A stretch of 64,000 nt of DNA from Chryseobacterium rhizoplanae (GTDB taxonomy: Bacteria > Bacteroidota > Bacteroidia > Flavobacteriales > Weeksellaceae). The stretch's first letter is position 1. Every line of letters starts with the position of its first letter. This document shows positions 51,762 through 61,234 of the stretch, in pieces. The stretch is taken from assembly GCF_900182655.1 (NCBI RefSeq), contig NZ_FXTC01000001.1, positions 1,054,001 through 1,118,000 on the forward strand, in the 5' to 3' direction. Made by a program: the position numbers and the translations under genes. Below the pieces are notes generated by a model that was not told where the DNA came from, made no database searches, and saw only the letters and a list, made by a program, of their open reading frames with translations.

Positions 51762-54700
51762 AATTATTGAGTTTTCTGTAAAGAATAAACTCATCATTGC
51801 TCTGTTTACAGTGGGGCTTGTTCTTTTTGGGGTCTATGAAACCACCAAACTTCCCATAGATGCTCAGCCGGACATCACAAATAATCAGGTCCAGATCATT
51901 ACCACAGCGCCTTCATATGGCGCGGCAGATATAGAACGTCTTGTTACATTTCCTATCGAACAGGCTACAAGTAACATCAGCGGAATTACCGAACTTAGAA
52001 GTTTCTCACGTTTCGGACTTTCATTAGTAACGGTAGTTTTTGATGACAAGACAGATGTCTATTGGGCTCGTCAACAGGTTCAGGAACGTTTACAGCTTGT
52101 TCAGGACAACATTCCTGCGGGAATCGGTAAACCGGAATTAGGCCCTATTTCCACAGGATTGGGGGAAATTTTCCAATATGTCATAAGAGCAAAAAAAGGA
52201 TATGAAAATGTCTATGATGAAACTGAACTCAGAACCATCCAGGACTGGGTGGTCAGAAGGCAGCTTCTGGGAACTAAAGGTGTGGCGGATGTCAGCAGCT
52301 TCGGAGGAAAACTGAAGCAATATGAAATTGCCATTAATCCAAACAAACTTCAGGCATTCAATATCAATATCAACGATGTTTTTGGAGCATTGGAGAAAAA
52401 TAACCAAAATACCGGAGGCGCCTATATTGAGAAAAAAGAAACGGTTCTGTTTATCCGCAGTGAAGGGCTTCTGGGAACTACGGATGATATCGGGAGTATT
52501 CAGGTGGCGGAAACCAAAGAAGGTATTCCGGTGCATATTAAAGATGTTGCTTCTGTGAAAATAGGGTATGCGACAAGGTATGGTGCCATGACCTATAATG
52601 ATACCGGAGAAGTATCCGGAGCTATTGTACTGATGCTGAAAGGGGAGAATGCCAATGTAGTGATTGGGAATATTAAAGAAAGACTGGAAAAAATTCAGGA
52701 ATCACTACCTGAAGGCGTTGTCATTGAACCTTTCCTTGACCGTGCAAAAATGGTAAATAACACCATCAGTACAGTAAAAACAAACCTGATGGAAGGAGCT
52801 TTGATTGTTGTTTTCATTCTGGTTTTATTCTTAGGAAACTTCAGAGCGGGATTATTAGTAGCTTCTGTAATTCCTTTAGCCATGCTTTTCGCAATCATCA
52901 TGATGAATATTTTTGGGGTAGGAGGAAATCTGATGAGCCTTGGAGCACTTGATTTCGGACTTATTGTAGACGGAGCCGTCATCATTGTGGAAGCGGTACT
53001 GCATCAGCTGGCCCACAAAAAGCATTTCGGAAAAGACAATATGCTCAGCAAAAAAGAAATGGATGACCAGGTTTCCGGTTCCGCTACCAAAATGGTGAAC
53101 AGTGCGGTTTTCGGGCAGATCATTATCTTAATTGTATATCTTCCGATTTTTACACTTCAGGGAATTGAGGGGAAAATGTTTAAACCAATGGCTCAAACTG
53201 TTGCTTTTGCACTGATTGGAGCATTTATTCTTTCCCTTACTTATATTCCTATGATGAGTTCTCTGGTACTGAGCAGAAAAAAGAAGGAAAAAGAAAATAT
53301 TTCAGACCGCGTAATGGGTAAAGTGGAAACAGGTCACCAGAAATTCCTGATAAAAGCCCTTAAAAATAGAAAAACCATTATTCTGGGAGTATTTGTACTG
53401 TTTGTTGGTGCTGTTTTTACCCTTTCCAGAATGGGTGGAGAATTCATTCCATCTTTGGAAGAAGGTGATTTTGCGGTTGAAATGAGAATCCTTCAGGGAA
53501 GCAATATCAACGAAAGCAAAAAAGCAACCACCCAGGCAGCCAACATCCTTTTAACCCAGTTTCCGGAAATACAAAAGGTGGTCATGAAGATTGGTAGTGC
53601 AGAAATTCCTACAGAACCAATGCCCATGGATTCCGGGGATATGATCATTGTTTTAAAACCTAAAAAGGAATGGACTTCCGCCAAAACATTCCCGGAGCTT
53701 TCCAACAAAATGAGTAAAGCACTGAGCGTTATTCCGGGATTGACCACCAGCTTCCAGTTTCCGGTACAAATGCGTTTCAATGAATTAATGACCGGAGCGA
53801 GACAGGATGTGGTATGCAAAATCTATGGGGAAGATCTGGACAGCCTTGCTGCTTACGCAAAAAAGATGGGAAGCATTATCAATACGGTAAAAGGTGCCCA
53901 GGATCTTTATATAGAGCCCGTTGTAGGAGCTCCACAGGTTGTGATTGATTATAACCGTTCAGAACTGTCCCGCTATAATATTTCTGTAGCAGATATCAAC
54001 AGGGTTATCAATATGGCTTTTGCAGGGCAGACGGCAGGCGCTTTATATGAAGGAGAAAAGAAGTTTGACATTGTTGTCCGAATGGATAATGAACATAAAA
54101 AAGACATCACCAGTATTCAGAATCTATTAATTCCTACTTCATCAGGAGAGCAGATTCCATTGTCACAATTGGCAAAAGTTGAGCTTAAAAACAGTCCGAA
54201 CCAGATCCAGAGAGAAGATACCAAAAGAAGAATTATCGTAGGGTTTAACGTAAGAGGAAGAGATGTTCAGAGTATAGTGGAAGAGCTTCAGCAAAAGGCT
54301 GCTAAAAGCCTGAAATTATCACCTGGCTATACCGTTTCTTATGGAGGAGCCTTTGAAAATTTAAATAAAGCCAAAGCCAGACTTGGAGTAGCTGTGCCGA
54401 TTTCATTAGTGATGATCTTCCTGCTGTTGTTCTTTGCTTTCGGTTCTGTAAAACACAGCTTACTGATCTATACTGCCATTCCATTGTCAGCCATTGGAGG
54501 TGTTTATTTCCTGGCGTTGAGAGGAATGCCTTTCAGTATCAGTGCGGGGGTAGGATTTATCGCTTTATTCGGAGTTGCAGTACTTAACGGAATAGTTTTG
54601 ATATCAGAGTTTAACCGATTGAAAAAGAACGGAATAACCAATACCAACAGAATTGTACTGATAGGCACAAAAATCAGGCTTCGTCCCGTTTTAATGACCG

Positions 54701-56088
54701 CTTTTGTTGCTTCGTTAGGATTCCTTCCTATGGCAGTCAGCAACGGTGCCGGAGCAGAAGTACAGCGACCTTTGGCCACCGTTGTTATTGGTGGATTGAT
54801 GCTTGCTACACTTCTCACTCTTTTTGTACTTCCTATTCTCTATGTTTTGTTCGAAAATATTAATAAAGATAAAATGAAATTCTCTAAAAAAACCAATTAT
54901 AAAAAACTGTCAATTTTCTTACTGCTGATCTCTTTCAAAAGTTTTCAGGCTCAGGAAAACATTACTTACGACCAGGCTTTGGAAAAGGCCTATCAGCAAA
55001 ACGGCATCCTTAAAAACTCAAAATTAGTATCAGATTATCAGGAAAAACTCAAGGGCAGTTATCTGGATATTCCGCAGTTGGAAGTTACAGGAGGATTTGG
55101 ACAGATTCAGGGAGAAGAAACCGATAATTCATTCGGAATTTCTCAAAGATTCAGTTTTCCTACGGTATATTCAAAAAGAAAGCAGATGCTGGATGCAGAA
55201 TGGTCCGCGAGTATCATTAATCAAAACCTTACCAAAACACAGCTTACCAAAGAGGTTACAGACGTTTTTTACAGAATATTGGTGCTTCAGGAAAAGAAAA
55301 AAGTATTGGAATACATCAGCCAGATGTACAATAATTTTGCTGACAAGGCCGGACTAAGATTAAAAAAAGGAGAAGCCAATATTCTGGAAGAATCAACCGC
55401 AGAAATCCAGAAAGAACAGGTAAAAATACAGCTGAACAGTCTTGAAAATGATCTGAATATGGCAAAACTCCAGCTTCAGTTATTGCTTCAGTCAGAAACT
55501 CCTTACCAGCCGGTTGCTGATCAACCGATAATGAATATCGGGCTTCAGATTTCCGAGGAAATGGTAAAACAACATCCTGAACTTCAATATCTGCAGCAAC
55601 AGATCAAAGTAGGAGAGGCCGAAGTGCAGCTGGAAAAAAGTAAACTTCTTCCGGATCTTCTTGTTGGATACACCAATCAGAGCATGAAAAACATCAATAA
55701 CAACCGTTTCAATTCAGTGCAGGTAGGTGTAGGAATTCCATTGTTTACAAAAGGACAAAGAGCTTTGGCAAAGGCGGCACAGGCAAAAATTGCCATCTCT
55801 GAAAATCAATTCCAAAGAAAAGAAATTGAACTTAAAAACAGATTGAAACAGCAGCTGAATAATTATATGAACCAACAGAGAATTATTGAAAATTATGAAC
55901 AAAAACAGCTTCTAAAATCTGAGACTATTTTAAAGACAGCCCAGAAACAGATGGAAGTAGGAGAAATTGATTATCTGGATTGGGTAATATTGGTGAACCA
56001 GGCCGTAAAAACGAAGGCAGATTATATCGATCAGCTGGAAAAACTGAATCAAATCGGTGCCGAACTTAATTTCTTAATTTCAAAATAA
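51751..56088 (+). CDS. CzcA-type heavy-metal RND pump fused to a TolC-family outer-membrane factor
   Basis: Predicted 1445-residue fusion. Residues 1 to about 1040 are an HME-family RND pump. DFGLIVDGAVIIVEA carries the D, D, E proton-relay residues of CzcA-type (Co/Zn/Cd) rather than CusA pumps. Residues about 1070-1445 are a TolC-like outer-membrane channel, with ALEKAYQQN and coiled-coil repeats. At the junction an in-frame ATG (54874) begins MKFSKKTNYKK followed by LSIFLLLISFKSFQAQ, a perfect signal peptide. The channel could thus be made separately or released by signal peptidase. The fused form is known in Bacteroidetes. Confidence 0.93.
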   Translation: MLNKIIEFSVKNKLIIALFTVGLVLFGVYETTKLPIDAQPDITNNQVQIITTAPSYGAADIERLVTFPIEQATSNISGITELRSFSRFGLSLVTVVFDDKTDVYWARQQVQERLQLVQDNIPAGIGKPELGPISTGLGEIFQYVIRAKKGYENVYDETELRTIQDWVVRRQLLGTKGVADVSSFGGKLKQYEIAINPNKLQAFNININDVFGALEKNNQNTGGAYIEKKETVLFIRSEGLLGTTDDIGSIQVAETKEGIPVHIKDVASVKIGYATRYGAMTYNDTGEVSGAIVLMLKGENANVVIGNIKERLEKIQESLPEGVVIEPFLDRAKMVNNTISTVKTNLMEGALIVVFILVLFLGNFRAGLLVASVIPLAMLFAIIMMNIFGVGGNLMSLGALDFGLIVDGAVIIVEAVLHQLAHKKHFGKDNMLSKKEMDDQVSGSATKMVNSAVFGQIIILIVYLPIFTLQGIEGKMFKPMAQTVAFALIGAFILSLTYIPMMSSLVLSRKKKEKENISDRVMGKVETGHQKFLIKALKNRKTIILGVFVLFVGAVFTLSRMGGEFIPSLEEGDFAVEMRILQGSNINESKKATTQAANILLTQFPEIQKVVMKIGSAEIPTEPMPMDSGDMIIVLKPKKEWTSAKTFPELSNKMSKALSVIPGLTTSFQFPVQMRFNELMTGARQDVVCKIYGEDLDSLAAYAKKMGSIINTVKGAQDLYIEPVVGAPQVVIDYNRSELSRYNISVADINRVINMAFAGQTAGALYEGEKKFDIVVRMDNEHKKDITSIQNLLIPTSSGEQIPLSQLAKVELKNSPNQIQREDTKRRIIVGFNVRGRDVQSIVEELQQKAAKSLKLSPGYTVSYGGAFENLNKAKARLGVAVPISLVMIFLLLFFAFGSVKHSLLIYTAIPLSAIGGVYFLALRGMPFSISAGVGFIALFGVAVLNGIVLISEFNRLKKNGITNTNRIVLIGTKIRLRPVLMTAFVASLGFLPMAVSNGAGAEVQRPLATVVIGGLMLATLLTLFVLPILYVLFENINKDKMKFSKKTNYKKLSIFLLLISFKSFQAQENITYDQALEKAYQQNGILKNSKLVSDYQEKLKGSYLDIPQLEVTGGFGQIQGEETDNSFGISQRFSFPTVYSKRKQMLDAEWSASIINQNLTKTQLTKEVTDVFYRILVLQEKKKVLEYISQMYNNFADKAGLRLKKGEANILEESTAEIQKEQVKIQLNSLENDLNMAKLQLQLLLQSETPYQPVADQPIMNIGLQISEEMVKQHPELQYLQQQIKVGEAEVQLEKSKLLPDLLVGYTNQSMKNINNNRFNSVQVGVGIPLFTKGQRALAKAAQAKIAISENQFQRKEIELKNRLKQQLNNYMNQQRIIENYEQKQLLKSETILKTAQKQMEVGEIDYLDWVILVNQAVKTKADYIDQLEKLNQIGAELNFLISK

Positions 56089-56095
56089 CAACGTC

Positions 56096-57247
56096 ATGCA
56101 TTTCAAGAATATATCAATATACAGCCTTATCCTAATCCTTACTTTATCTTCATGTTCAGGGAAAAAAGAAGAAGAAAAAACGGTTTACGAAAACACAAAA
56201 TTTACCAAAAACAATGAAAATTCGGTACATCTTACGGAAAAACAAGTTCAGTCTGTAGGAATTACCATCACATCCATTCAGAACAGGAATATGGAAAAGC
56301 TGGTAAGACTGAACGGAAAAGCAGAAATTGCGCCTTCCCACATCAGTTCGGTTTCCAGTATTATGGGCGGACACATCAAGTCTATTAACGTAATTAACGG
56401 AAGTCATTTCAACAAAGGGCAGGTTCTTGCTGTTGTAGAAGATCCGCAGTTTATACAGCTTCAGCAGGATTATCTGGTGACAAAAGCACAACTTGAAGCG
56501 GCAAGACTGAACTTTAACCGTCAGAAAGACCTTAATACGAGCAAAGCCAGCAGTGATAAGACGATGCAGACCGCTCAGGCAGATTATGCTACCCTGAATG
56601 CTACTTTAAGAGGGCTTGAAGAAAAGCTGAGAATCATCGGAATCAATGCCAAAGGTCTACATACCGGGAATATCAGAAGTAAGATCAATATTTACGCTCC
56701 GTTTAGCGGTTTTGTAAGTAAGATTCTTGTGAATAACGGACAATACATCAATCCGGCAGATACTTTGTTTGAACTGATCAACCCGGCAGGATTGCTGTTG
56801 GAGTTAAAAATCTTTGAACATGATGTGAATGACGTGAAAGTAGGTCAGGAAATTTTAGTGTACAACAATCAGAATCCGGATGTGAAATCCAACGCCAGAA
56901 TCGTCAGTGTAGTTCCAAGTATTGAAAATGGAGGATCAGCAACGGCAATTGCTAAGTTGTCTTCGGTAAATTCTGAATTTGTAAAAGGAATGTATATCAA
57001 TGCTGAAGTTAATATCAGCAGCCGTTACACACAAGGCCTTCCGAACGAGGCGGTAGTTTCTTTTGAAAATAAAAATTATGTTTTTGAAGATCTCGGAAAA
57101 TTCAATTACAAAATGATTCCAGTAGCAACCGGAATTTCAGATGATCAATTTACTGAGATTGTAAAAGCAGATGCTTTAAAGGATAAGAAAATTGTACAGA
57201 AAGGAGCGTACAGCCTTCTGATGATGCTTAAAAACAAAGCAGAATAA
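56096..57247 (+). CDS. RND efflux periplasmic adaptor lipoprotein
   Basis: Predicted 383-residue membrane-fusion protein. The lipobox is LTLSSCSG. A barrel-sandwich hybrid (about 80-200) holds LNGKAEIAPSHISSVSS and a helical hairpin rich in Gln and Ala; IYAPFSGFVSKILVNNGQYI is the second lipoyl half, and LKIFEHDVNDVKVGQEI the beta-barrel. It connects the pump to the TolC part. It starts 7 bp after the fusion gene and ends the metal-efflux operon. Confidence 0.93.
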   Translation: MHFKNISIYSLILILTLSSCSGKKEEEKTVYENTKFTKNNENSVHLTEKQVQSVGITITSIQNRNMEKLVRLNGKAEIAPSHISSVSSIMGGHIKSINVINGSHFNKGQVLAVVEDPQFIQLQQDYLVTKAQLEAARLNFNRQKDLNTSKASSDKTMQTAQADYATLNATLRGLEEKLRIIGINAKGLHTGNIRSKINIYAPFSGFVSKILVNNGQYINPADTLFELINPAGLLLELKIFEHDVNDVKVGQEILVYNNQNPDVKSNARIVSVVPSIENGGSATAIAKLSSVNSEFVKGMYINAEVNISSRYTQGLPNEAVVSFENKNYVFEDLGKFNYKMIPVATGISDDQFTEIVKADALKDKKIVQKGAYSLLMMLKNKAE

Positions 57248-57278
57248 TTTAAGCTAAGGTTTTTTATTCAGTTTATAT

Positions 57279-57464
57279 AACCACAAAAGGCACAAAAGCT
57301 TTCATTTTAAAACACTTTAGTTATAGTAAGTTTAAAATATTAACGTAAATAAGTTCACATAAGACGAAAATCAAAGATTTTCATAAAACTTAGGTGTACT
57401 TATGATACATAAAGCTAACTCTTAAAAAACTGAAATGTTCAAAACTTTTGTGCCTTTTGTGGTT
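57279..57464. repeat. Unit with perfect 20-bp terminal inverted repeats
   Basis: AACCACAAAAGGCACAAAAG (57279-57298) is exactly inverted at 57445-57464. Between lie AAAATCAAAGATTTTCATAA, shared with the GCGCC family, and AT-rich sequence without a gene. Positions 57465-57769 contain only a short GATCAGTCAGCCGGCTGAT dyad (about 57487-57505, imperfect) and AT-rich DNA. Confidence 0.7.
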
Positions 57465-57769
57465 AAAATAAAACATATACGAAAAGATCAGTCAGCCGGC
57501 TGATTTTTTTACCTTTAAAAGAATAAATACAAAGCATTCATAATCAAGCCTTTATCAGTGACAAGGTCGCATCTCTTTGCTTCCTCAAAATATGCATTTT
57601 AGTCATGTTACTTTGCATTAAAAATTACAAAAACATGACATTTGACATGTTTTAAGCATTGAGAAATGTTATTTAACGCATAATTCATTTTAAAATAATA
57701 TATTTAAGAAGTGAATAGTTTTTAAAGGATTTTTTAGATGAATAAGAAAAGAACTTTTATCGAAAATTT

Positions 57770-59575
57770 ATGACAAAAAAACCTTTGCACAATTTCCATA
57801 TTCCGGTAATGGGACTGGCTTACACTATAGACAGCCCGATCCGTGTTGCACAATATGGAATTTCTTCTGTGATCTCTATCATTGATGATGAAATCCTTGA
57901 AAAGATGAAAAACTTTTATAACAAAAAGTTTAATCTTGACTATTTTGGGATCTCAACAAAAACAGACGATTACAGGGCAAGAAGAGTTACTGCCTATCTG
58001 GATATGGTGGATGATATCGTGAATGAAAAATTTGAATCTTTCAAACAGGAAATCAGCAAAAATACAGAGGCATTAAAAGACTTCATGGCCATACTTCCGA
58101 ATACTTCGGACCTTAAAACCGGCCTTCAGAATCTTATCAATCAAAAAGATAACTGGAGCTCCAATATCAAAAACTTCATAGAGTCCAACCTGAAACCAGG
58201 AAGCATTGACGTCAATATCATGACGAAAGTGGATAAGGACAATTATCAGAACAATGAGCAGCTTCCGGTAATGTATAATGATGCCCATGCTTCACTGCGC
58301 GGATTTGCCAAAAGCAAACTGTCCTCATCAATGGTTCTTTCTGCAGGAATGAATCCTCGTCTGTACAGCTATATGGAAGAATTTGAAGACTTTTATCCGG
58401 ATGAAAACGGAAATATCAAAAAGAAAATAATCCTTAAAGTAAGTGATTTCCGTTCAGCAATGATCCAGGGAAATTTTCTGGCTAAAAAAGGATTGTGGGT
58501 CTCAGAATACAGAATAGAATCCGGCTTGAACTGCGGAGGACATGCTTTTGCAACCGAAGGATTACTTCTCGGACCGATCATGGAGGAATTCAAGCAAAAG
58601 AAAAATGATCTGGTACAGTCGGCACATACCTTAATGACAGCCGCTTTGGAACAAAAAGGAAAGCCTGGGGTTTCTGAACCTTTAGAAATGAAAATTACCG
58701 TTCAGGGCGGAGTAGGAACTTCCGAAGAGCATGAGTTTCTATTGGCCCATTACAATGTAGACAGTGTAGGATGGGGCTCTCCGTTTTTACTGGTGCCGGA
58801 AGCAACCTCTGTAGACACAGAAACCAGAAATCTGCTTGTGAAATCAAAAGAACAGGATCTGTATCTGAGTAATATTTCGCCTCTGGGAGTACCTTTCAAC
58901 ACGGTAAAAGGAACCTCTAATGAAATATTGAAATATGAAAAAGAGGGCAAAGGCAAATACGGCAGTTCATGTCCGAAAAAGCTTCTGGCATTAAGCAAAG
59001 AATTCTCTCCTGAAGGAACCTGTACCGCTTCTAAAAAATATCAGGACATCAAACTGAAAGAATTGTATGCAGACCGTGAAGCCTTAACAGAAAAGGAATT
59101 CGATAAAAGAAAATCTCAGATTACCGATAAAGCCTGTCTGTGTGTAGGACTTGTAAATGCTGCCTATATGGAGCAGAATATTGAAATCAAAGGTGAAAAG
59201 CAAGGTGTTGTGATATGTCCCGGACCCAATATTGCCTTTTTTGACAAGGAAGTTTCGCTTTCAGACATGGTAAAACATATTTATGGAAACACCAATATTC
59301 TTTCCCATACCCAGCGTCCGAATATGTTTATCAACGAACTGAAAATGTATGTGGAGTATCTGAGAAAGGAAATCACATCATCAGTACAGATTACCCATGC
59401 CCAAACAAAAAAATGGAATACTTTTAAGAAAAATATACTTGAAGGAATAGAATATTATCATGATCTTTTTAAAGGATCATCATTCTTCGGCAACGGATTA
59501 TCAACCATCAACCTGCAATTACAGGAATATAAACTTCAGCTTACTGCTATTGAGGTTCCGCAGGTTGAAAAATAA
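57770..59575 (+). CDS. 601-residue protein of unknown function, TIM-barrel flavoenzyme-like
   Basis: I do not recognise a named family. The N-terminus (NFHIPVMGLAYTIDSPIRVA) and later GLNCGGHAFATEGLLLGPIM, ITVQGGVGTSEEHEFLLAHY and VDSVGWGSPFLLVPEA recall FMN-dependent TIM barrels such as nitronate monooxygenase or the glutamate-synthase central domain. The Gly-rich VQGGVG and GWGSPF stretches would hold phosphate. Cysteines cluster at GSSCPKK, GTCTASKK, KACLCVG and VVICPGP, and could bind a metal or Fe-S cluster. No signal peptide or membrane segment. It stands alone between two repeat-rich gaps. Confidence 0.75.
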   Translation: MTKKPLHNFHIPVMGLAYTIDSPIRVAQYGISSVISIIDDEILEKMKNFYNKKFNLDYFGISTKTDDYRARRVTAYLDMVDDIVNEKFESFKQEISKNTEALKDFMAILPNTSDLKTGLQNLINQKDNWSSNIKNFIESNLKPGSIDVNIMTKVDKDNYQNNEQLPVMYNDAHASLRGFAKSKLSSSMVLSAGMNPRLYSYMEEFEDFYPDENGNIKKKIILKVSDFRSAMIQGNFLAKKGLWVSEYRIESGLNCGGHAFATEGLLLGPIMEEFKQKKNDLVQSAHTLMTAALEQKGKPGVSEPLEMKITVQGGVGTSEEHEFLLAHYNVDSVGWGSPFLLVPEATSVDTETRNLLVKSKEQDLYLSNISPLGVPFNTVKGTSNEILKYEKEGKGKYGSSCPKKLLALSKEFSPEGTCTASKKYQDIKLKELYADREALTEKEFDKRKSQITDKACLCVGLVNAAYMEQNIEIKGEKQGVVICPGPNIAFFDKEVSLSDMVKHIYGNTNILSHTQRPNMFINELKMYVEYLRKEITSSVQITHAQTKKWNTFKKNILEGIEYYHDLFKGSSFFGNGLSTINLQLQEYKLQLTAIEVPQVEK

Positions 59576-60155
59576 CCGTATTTTTTAATTGATAGATAAT
59601 AAAAACAGCTTTCAACGCGGAGGCTGTTTTTGTTTTTTTGAGTTGTTCTGTTGGGGAAATATAAATGCAGGCAATCAAATATTTCCAACAAAGCATATAT
59701 TTTTTTGCGGTACACAATTTTATCGGAGATAAAAACCCCTGCGCCTTAAAAGGATATTACAGATAAACAGTTCTTACGCCTTCGCGTTTTTCCAACTCCT
59801 AATCAATTTCATAAAAATGTTATTGTTGGAACATCGCAAAGGCGCAAAGGTTTATAAATCCTACTTTTTAATTTTTAGGCGCTAGAAAATCAAAGATTTT
59901 CAGCAAGCGTGTATCTAATTTTTACGGTATCTAATTTTATCGGAGATAAAATCCTTGCGCCTTACGATGGTACAAATAAAATTCTTTGCGCCTTTGCGTT
60001 TATCCAACTTCTAATTATTTCAATATATAATAATCAAAAAAACCTTGTAAACATCAGTATTTTCATTAATAATAACTATAACGGGAATGGCTATTTTGAA
60101 TATTCATCAGGTTTAATATTCCTTACCTTAGAGGTCACTTAGTAAAATTATTTTT
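59576..60155. repeat. Gap with one full and one partial GCGCCTTTGCG-family repeat
   Basis: The full copy is about 59720-59907: TATCGGAGATAAAAACCC, CTGCGCCTTAAAAGG, CGCCTTCGCG, then the inverted CATCGCAAAGGCGCAAAGG and AAAATCAAAGATTTTCAGCA. A partial second copy follows at about 59938-60012 with TATCGGAGATAAAATCC and TTTGCGCCTTTGCGTT. The remainder is AT-rich and without a gene. Confidence 0.75.
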
Positions 60156-61100
60156 ATGGAAAAAAGAAAGATCAAAAACACCGATTTAACGATTGCACCA
60201 ATCAATTTCGGAGGTAATGTTTTTGGATGGACACTGGATGAAAAACAGTCTTTTGATATACTGGACCGTTTTACAGAAGCAGGATTCAATTTTGTAGATA
60301 CTGCAGATACGTATTCATGGTGGGTGAACGGGAAAGGAGGACAGTCTGAAGAGATCATCGGAAAGTGGATGAAAAGCCGTTCTAACCGTAATGACATCGT
60401 TCTGGCAACCAAAGTAGGTTCTGAAACCAAAGAACATGGCTATGATATCAGCAGAAAACATATTTTACAATCAGTAGATGAGTCGCTGAAAAGGCTTCAG
60501 ACTGATCATATTGATCTTTATTATACTCATTTTGATGACAATGTCACTCCGGTAGAAGAAACACTTTCGGCTTATGATGAGATCATTAAAGCTGGAAAAG
60601 TTCGTTATATTGCGGCTTCTAATTTATCACCGGAACGATTAAAAGCATCGTTTGAAGCTGCAGAAAAGAATAATCTTCCCAAATATGTTGCATTGCAGCC
60701 TCATTATAACCTGATGGAAAGAGAAGGTTTTGAGGGAAACTATGCACCTTTGGCAGAACAGTTTGATTTAAGCGTATTTCCTTATTGGTCTCTTGCTGCA
60801 GGTTTTCTAACAGGTAAATACCGTGATGAAGCGGACCTTGCGAAAAGCGCAAGAGGTGAAGGCGTAAGAAAATATTTAAATGATAAAGGGCTTGAAGTAT
60901 TAAAAGCACTGGATCAGGTAAGTGCGAAACACAATACTACCCAAGGGACGGTTTCTCTGGCATGGCTATTATCCAATCCTTTGATCACAGCACCTATTGT
61001 AAGTGCTACAAGTGCATCACAGCTTGAAACGGTATTCAATGCTCCAAAACTTATTCTGGATCAGGAAGATATTGATCTGCTCAATAAAGCGAGCAACTAA
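60156..61100 (+). CDS. Aldo/keto reductase
   Basis: Predicted 314-residue NADPH-dependent oxidoreductase of the AKR family (YajO/IolS-like). FVDTADTYSWW gives the catalytic D48 and Y53, and VLATKVGSE and LYYTHFDD the lysine and histidine. Late residues (SATSASQLETVFNA) match the cofactor-binding end. Substrate unknown. Monocistronic, with a terminator at 61131. Confidence 0.93.
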   Translation: MEKRKIKNTDLTIAPINFGGNVFGWTLDEKQSFDILDRFTEAGFNFVDTADTYSWWVNGKGGQSEEIIGKWMKSRSNRNDIVLATKVGSETKEHGYDISRKHILQSVDESLKRLQTDHIDLYYTHFDDNVTPVEETLSAYDEIIKAGKVRYIAASNLSPERLKASFEAAEKNNLPKYVALQPHYNLMEREGFEGNYAPLAEQFDLSVFPYWSLAAGFLTGKYRDEADLAKSARGEGVRKYLNDKGLEVLKALDQVSAKHNTTQGTVSLAWLLSNPLITAPIVSATSASQLETVFNAPKLILDQEDIDLLNKASN

Positions 61101-61130
61101 TTTTTCAACTTTCATTATAGACTAAAATTA

Positions 61131-61160
61131 AATCCGTTCAGTGATGAACGGATTTTTTTA
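61131..61160 (+). terminator. Terminator after the aldo/keto reductase gene
   Basis: AATCCGTTCA (61131-61140), loop GTGA, TGAACGGATT (61145-61154), then TTTTTA. Confidence 0.9.
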
Positions 61161-61234
61161 TTATTTGACGACGCTAACCACCCCGTCAAAAATTCTTTGA
61201 ATTTTCGCCACAATTGTGATTATTCAGCTATTAA

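Noticed and set aside
51751..56088. Assembly error or lost stop codon joining pump and TolC
   Set aside because: The fused CzcA-TolC architecture is known in Bacteroidetes and the junction reads in one frame without disruption.
59909..60142. 77-codon plus-strand ORF before the aldo/keto reductase
   Set aside because: It is mostly GCGCC-family repeat DNA translated by chance.
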